Below, one piece after another: positions 60,533 through 64,000 of a stretch of 64,000 bases of DNA. The translations under genes were made by a program, and so were the position numbers. The DNA is taken from positions 62,001 to 126,000 of the forward strand of contig NZ_AWUK01000028.1 in the NCBI RefSeq assembly GCF_000499205.1, given 5' to 3'. The notes beneath the pieces were generated by a model that had not been told where the DNA came from, ran no database searches, and saw only the letters and a list, made by a program, of their open reading frames with translations. Source of the DNA: Paenibacillus sp. MAEPY2 (GTDB taxonomy: Bacteria; Bacillota; Bacilli; Paenibacillales; Paenibacillaceae). The first letter of the stretch is position 1, and the number at the start of each line of letters is the position of its first letter.

Positions 60533-62034
60533 GCCTCCCCTTCTTTCTTAGAGCCACCGATGTCATTCCCCAGATCGTCCCTTGTCATCGAGAAGCCTTG
60601 GAACCCATAAGGTGGTCTGGGCTCGGTAAATACTTTGCCCTCTCCTTCTTTTACTTCCTCCAACACCGTCTCCCATGTCCGATTGTTGGATTCGAATGAA
60701 ACTTCACTGAGCTGTCCAAATCGACGCAAGAGCCTTGATCCAATCTGATAAATCAGATGCTGAATGGATGCGGAACGACACGTATGGAACACTGCTGCAG
60801 CTACATCTCTTACCTGCTCTGCCGCTACATAACGCCCGCGCTGATCATCCATGCCATCTCTCGGATCTTCATAACGCCAATTGATATTCAGGAAAATGAA
60901 TAGCGGACGGTCCCACGTCTCTGGTAAGGTGGTGTATTCATCCTTGACAAAACCGGCAAATTCACTGCCCTTCACCTTAATCAGTCTGATATCTGCAACA
61001 CCACTGAAATGATTGCTCAGCTCAACTCGACTTCCATTTCGCTGCGCTTCAATGGCAGCCGTCGCTCGTTCATTCTGGGAATAACGGAATACCAGCTCGC
61101 TTGGGCGAAGGCTTCCCTCTCTGCGAACAGGCACATCTTCAAAAGGAATCTGATCTGCGGTCATCTGAACTTTGCTCATCTGCGGATAGGTCTCCAGAAA
61201 ACGTTGGCTGACGTAAGCGAGGAAGCCCTCCACTGTAGCTCCGGTGTAATCCGCAGCATATACTAGAATAAAATTCTTCATTGAATCCGTGGCAACAACA
61301 CGGGAATTATCTCCTTCTATAAAAGAAGGCAGAAATTCGTCACCTTGGACGGCTACTTTAATGTTCAAACCAAACAGGATATTATTGCGTCCGGTAAATG
61401 GAGATTCCGGAATAGGCTGGATGCCCGTCAACGGCTTGGCGTATGAACGGTACACCCATACATCCCCTTTGCCGTAATACATCGTCCGCTGCTTCACTTC
61501 GGATGGTTTAAACTCACTTTCATGTTCATGACCAATCTGTACCAACCACTGCTCCAATCGAATGGAAGCAATCTTGAATACCTCTTTCAGAGCGGTTTGG
61601 AATTCTTCCTGCCTGCCACGCTGATTGCGCCTCCGCATGGACTCCAGGATGGACTGAGCCGTATGGCCTTTCACGGCTAATATAAAAGGAAAGCCGAATT
61701 GGCTTGTATATTCTTTATTTAACTTACGAAGTTCGTTATATTGCTCCGGCGAGAGTGAATTAAGCCCTGCACCAGCTTGTTCTTGCACGGAATTGCTGCT
61801 CATACTGATTCGCGCCCCGAGATCCGGGTGATTGCAAAGCAACTGCAGCTTCATCTTTTCATCGGATGTCTGAACCACGTTCTTCATCACATTCATCATT
61901 TGTTCAAAAGAGTCAAATGGCCGTAAAGGCCAGGAACGCTCCGCTACCCAGGGTGATTCTTCGAATAGTCCGCCAAACGTATGTACGAACTGTGTGATAG
62001 ACCAGCTGTTAACGAGTTTAATGAAGTCGCTCAT
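60529..62034 (-). CDS. pucL: bifunctional OHCU decarboxylase/uricase
   Basis: The 501-residue protein joins two enzymes, as in B. subtilis PucL (494). Residues 1-165 are OHCU decarboxylase (catalytic His69 in LLCNHPDLGARI; later FPFILAVKGHTAQSIL), and residues about 180-501 are uricase (MYYGKGDVWVYRSYAKPL, DSMKNFILVYAADYTGATVEGFL, LSNHFSGVADIRLIKVKGSEFAGFV, NINWRYED). Together with PucM it turns urate into S-allantoin. The ATG at 62034 follows CGGAGGT; an extension of 23 residues is rejected. It is first in an operon of at least six genes. Confidence 0.96.
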   Translation of the reverse strand: MSDFIKLVNSWSITQFVHTFGGLFEESPWVAERSWPLRPFDSFEQMMNVMKNVVQTSDEKMKLQLLCNHPDLGARISMSSNSVQEQAGAGLNSLSPEQYNELRKLNKEYTSQFGFPFILAVKGHTAQSILESMRRRNQRGRQEEFQTALKEVFKIASIRLEQWLVQIGHEHESEFKPSEVKQRTMYYGKGDVWVYRSYAKPLTGIQPIPESPFTGRNNILFGLNIKVAVQGDEFLPSFIEGDNSRVVATDSMKNFILVYAADYTGATVEGFLAYVSQRFLETYPQMSKVQMTADQIPFEDVPVRREGSLRPSELVFRYSQNERATAAIEAQRNGSRVELSNHFSGVADIRLIKVKGSEFAGFVKDEYTTLPETWDRPLFIFLNINWRYEDPRDGMDDQRGRYVAAEQVRDVAAAVFHTCRSASIQHLIYQIGSRLLRRFGQLSEVSFESNNRTWETVLEEVKEGEGKVFTEPRPPYGFQGFSMTRDDLGNDIGGSKKEGEA

Positions 62035-62071
62035 GTTAGAACCTCCGGTCTTCAGTAGATTATTGTTCTTC

Positions 62072-62100
62072 ATTTTAAGTGTCTCTCTGTTTTGCGACAA
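62072..62100 (-). promoter_or_regulatory. candidate promoter of the pucL operon
   Basis: On the minus strand TTGTCG (62095-62100) and TAAAAT (62072-62077) are separated by 17 bases. The match is modest, as expected for an activated promoter. An inverted repeat TTGCG/CGCAA (62092-62114) overlaps the -35 region. Confidence 0.45.
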
Positions 62101-62117
62101 CAATATTTACGCAATTT

Positions 62118-62134
62118 TGTAATATAACATAACA
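62118..62134. promoter_or_regulatory. TnrA/GlnR-type box before pucL
   Basis: TGTAATATAACATAACA fits TGTNA-N7-TNACA at every fixed position. It is centred about 60 bases upstream of the predicted start, suitable for nitrogen-limitation activation, which in B. subtilis also affects puc genes. Confidence 0.7.
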
Positions 62135-62197
62135 TCAGATATGTGATTTGTTTGCAATGCACGGGATTTGATTCATCAAATGCAGTAAAAACCCAAA

Positions 62198-62230
62198 AAA
62201 ACCGCACTTCCTCAAGGGAAATACGGTTTT
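62198..62230 (-). terminator. terminator between pucR and pucL
   Basis: AAAACCGCACTTCC and GGAAATACGGTTTT pair over 14 bases with two G-U pairs in the minus-strand RNA, followed by a run of T. It shows that pucL has its own promoter. A 16-base palindrome ATTTGATTCATCAAAT follows at 62166-62181. Confidence 0.85.
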
Positions 62231-62291
62231 ATCTGACATGCCAACTTCATTGTTATGCTGCACAATGCTTTTTCTATGGCCCAACTTTAGA

Positions 62292-63914
62292 TTAATGATG
62301 CTGCGCCTGAAGTCTTGCTGCTGTTTTGTCCCGCACAAACTTGCGGAAGGTGAACACCAGTTTTAATTTCAGCAAATCATTGGTCTTCTTAAAGTCCATT
62401 TGCAGCAAACTTCCGACTTTCTCCATCCGATAGGTGACGGTGTTCCGATGCACAAACAGTTGCTTGGCAGCTTCGTTAATGAGTCCATCATTCTCGATAA
62501 AAGATTCCAACGTATTCATCAGCACCTGATTGGGATCGCCATCCCTGGCCAGTAAAGGTTCAAGTACTTTATTGCAGTAATTCTCCATGATGTTATCCGG
62601 TACATGTTGGAATACATAGGCGAATTCCAGCATCTCGAACTGGAGAGCCCGATCCTTCATTCCAAAACGGCGAGCCAGTTGTCGGGTATCCAGACATTCC
62701 TGATAGGCTTCACGCAGCGACTTCGGCTCATGCTTCATTTTACTGATCCAGAATCTTGGTGCGGATTCTCCCTTGGCTTCCTGTGCAGCAAGCACATCTC
62801 CGAATCGACTCAGCAGGAAAGCTGACAATTCCTCACCGTAATCTCGCCCCGTTGGACAGGTGTAAATGGACAATATGCCATCTTCGATCTGAAAATGCTG
62901 TGAGGCCGTGAATTGCATAAGCGGATTGTACTGCAATTCACGGTGGATCTGCTTCAGCAGCTTCCCTTCTGAAAAAACAGACGGTTCCAACGTGATCAAC
63001 ACGCATTGATAGGTCCCCTGGAACAGGTGAACACCTTTATTCTCGCTAAGTCTCGTTAGTTCATCTACTGTCATTTTGTTATCCAGATACTGGCTTAGCA
63101 ATGTACGCATCTCATCCTGAACGGTCGGGTTAATATGCTCCCGATATGTCATATCCATATAGAATGCTAAGACATCCGCAGCCTGCTGGAATAGTTCTTC
63201 TTCCGCTCTAAGGGACAGCGCCGAGTCTGTAAAGACGAGCAAAAATCCGTATTCTTCATCATTCTGCTTGATGGGTACTCGGTGGCAACTTCCCTGATTC
63301 CATTTCACCCGGTGCATGACGGATTTCCAGGGCCAACCCTGCACTAACGAGTCTCCGGCAATGCCTTCACTGCCATATAACACATGTCCACGGGAGCCAA
63401 TAACTGCAAGGGGGTAATTCAGTACAGTGGCAAGCTCGGCAAATACATTCCGATGCTGTTGTTGTTGCAGTGCAAACTGCATCAATTTTTTCTGTTTCTG
63501 CACCACTTCATGCAATAAACGATTGCTGCGTTCATGTTCAGCCTTGAATAACGCATTCATCTGGTCGGAAAAGGTGAACTGAAACGGCAGTTCGAGCAGC
63601 GGTAGGCGCAGCCGGTCCGCTTCTTCAATAATCCCTTGGGGAATGGACTGCCAGAAGCGTCCCAATTTAATGCCGAGTCCGGCACAACCGCGTTCATTCA
63701 GACGGCGCATCAAACGAAGTGCATCGGTCTCATTGTCTTTCATAATGAACGCGGTTGTGAACAGCAGTTCTCCGGATTTAATCCAATCCGCTATATCTGG
63801 AGCGTCCATGACGTTAACGGATTTCATCATCCGTGAAGTCCCTTCCCCACCTGCAACCAGTCTGGCCTCAGACAACGGGTATACCTGTAAAGCCTCTTTA
63901 ACCGTAAGCTGCAT
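62292..63914 (-). CDS. pucR: PucR-type regulator of purine catabolism
   Basis: The 540-residue protein has the PucR N-terminal purine-sensing domain (residues about 8-125: LTVKEALQVYPLSEARLVAGGEG, VMDAPDIADWIKSGELLFTTAF), a middle GGDEF-like part, and the C-terminal PucR helix-turn-helix (about 480-535: NDGLINEAAKQLFVHRNTVTYRMEKVGSLL). B. subtilis PucR (531) switches on the puc genes with allantoin-related effectors. The ATG at 63914 follows GGGAGGT by 7 bases; the ATG at 63920 and a longer frame are too near to it. It lies first in the cluster. Confidence 0.94.
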   Translation of the reverse strand: MQLTVKEALQVYPLSEARLVAGGEGTSRMMKSVNVMDAPDIADWIKSGELLFTTAFIMKDNETDALRLMRRLNERGCAGLGIKLGRFWQSIPQGIIEEADRLRLPLLELPFQFTFSDQMNALFKAEHERSNRLLHEVVQKQKKLMQFALQQQQHRNVFAELATVLNYPLAVIGSRGHVLYGSEGIAGDSLVQGWPWKSVMHRVKWNQGSCHRVPIKQNDEEYGFLLVFTDSALSLRAEEELFQQAADVLAFYMDMTYREHINPTVQDEMRTLLSQYLDNKMTVDELTRLSENKGVHLFQGTYQCVLITLEPSVFSEGKLLKQIHRELQYNPLMQFTASQHFQIEDGILSIYTCPTGRDYGEELSAFLLSRFGDVLAAQEAKGESAPRFWISKMKHEPKSLREAYQECLDTRQLARRFGMKDRALQFEMLEFAYVFQHVPDNIMENYCNKVLEPLLARDGDPNQVLMNTLESFIENDGLINEAAKQLFVHRNTVTYRMEKVGSLLQMDFKKTNDLLKLKLVFTFRKFVRDKTAARLQAQHH

Positions 63915-64000
63915 GGACATTACCTCCCATATATATAACGCAAAAAGCGGTTTTAATCCTTGAATGGACATGAATAAAGGATAAACTCTTGATTTGTCCC

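Noticed and set aside
1..64000. CRISPR arrays, rRNA or tRNA genes, insertion sequences or prophage genes
   Set aside because: No regularly spaced repeats, no transposase or integrase-like proteins, and no recognisable tRNA or rRNA sequence were found by reading; tRNA search software was not available.

Overview
The window looks like a chromosomal segment of a Paenibacillus-type member of the Bacillales. It has moderate G+C, strong AAGGAGG-type ribosome binding sites, many extracytoplasmic-sugar catabolic clusters each with its own regulator, and B. subtilis-style gene sets (dra-nupC-pdp, puc, uxu, znu, ycgR/ycgQ) in variant order. I see no rRNA, tRNA, CRISPR array, insertion sequence or prophage. 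Most of the window is metabolic and regulatory.

Layout. 1-10.6 kb is a glucuronoxylan block: a zinc alcohol dehydrogenase fragment, a GH67 alpha-glucuronidase and GH52 beta-xylosidase pair divergent from an AraC regulator, an aldehyde dehydrogenase with an ArsR regulator, and a GntR regulator with mannonate dehydratase and D-mannonate oxidoreductase. 10.8-13.2 kb holds a DUF421/DUF4363 pair, an M50-like membrane peptidase and an unknown protein. 13.4-19.9 kb is a zinc-limitation regulon: ZnuC-ZnuB-ZnuA, a zinc-independent-type ribosomal protein L33, a CobW/YciC GTPase broken by an in-frame TGA, and a YcgR/YcgQ pair, with four Zur-box-like palindromes. 19.9-27 kb is the deoxynucleoside cluster (deoR, deoC, nupC, deoB, deoD, pdp) with a DeoR operator.

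27.1-34 kb has an azoreductase, a small unknown protein and an L-fucose cluster (fucI, kinase, aldolase) with a divergent LacI regulator. 34.1-38.4 kb has a nucleotide-sugar-type SDR, a methyltransferase, a Gfo/Idh oxidoreductase and a translationally coupled AdaA-radical SAM (SPL-like) pair. 38.5-42.9 kb is a LacI-controlled ThuA/Gfo-Idh sugar locus. glpX follows, then a 0.7 kb A+T-rich stretch without a gene, then a WYL regulator-DinB-EVE operon.

47.2-63.9 kb is a nearly complete purine-to-glyoxylate (puc) locus on the minus strand: pucR, bifunctional pucL (OHCU decarboxylase/uricase), pucM, pucH, pucF, pucG, a gamma-glutamyltransferase-fold Ntn hydrolase, an amidohydrolase, pucA, pucB and xanthine dehydrogenase pucC-pucD-pucE. 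The gene overlaps show tight coupling, and a TnrA/GlnR-type box sits before pucL. The most notable points are the interrupted zinc GTPase within an intact Zur regulon, the Ntn hydrolase coupled to pucG (a candidate oxamate amidohydrolase), the AdaA-SPL operon, and a previously unnamed dispersed intergenic repeat.
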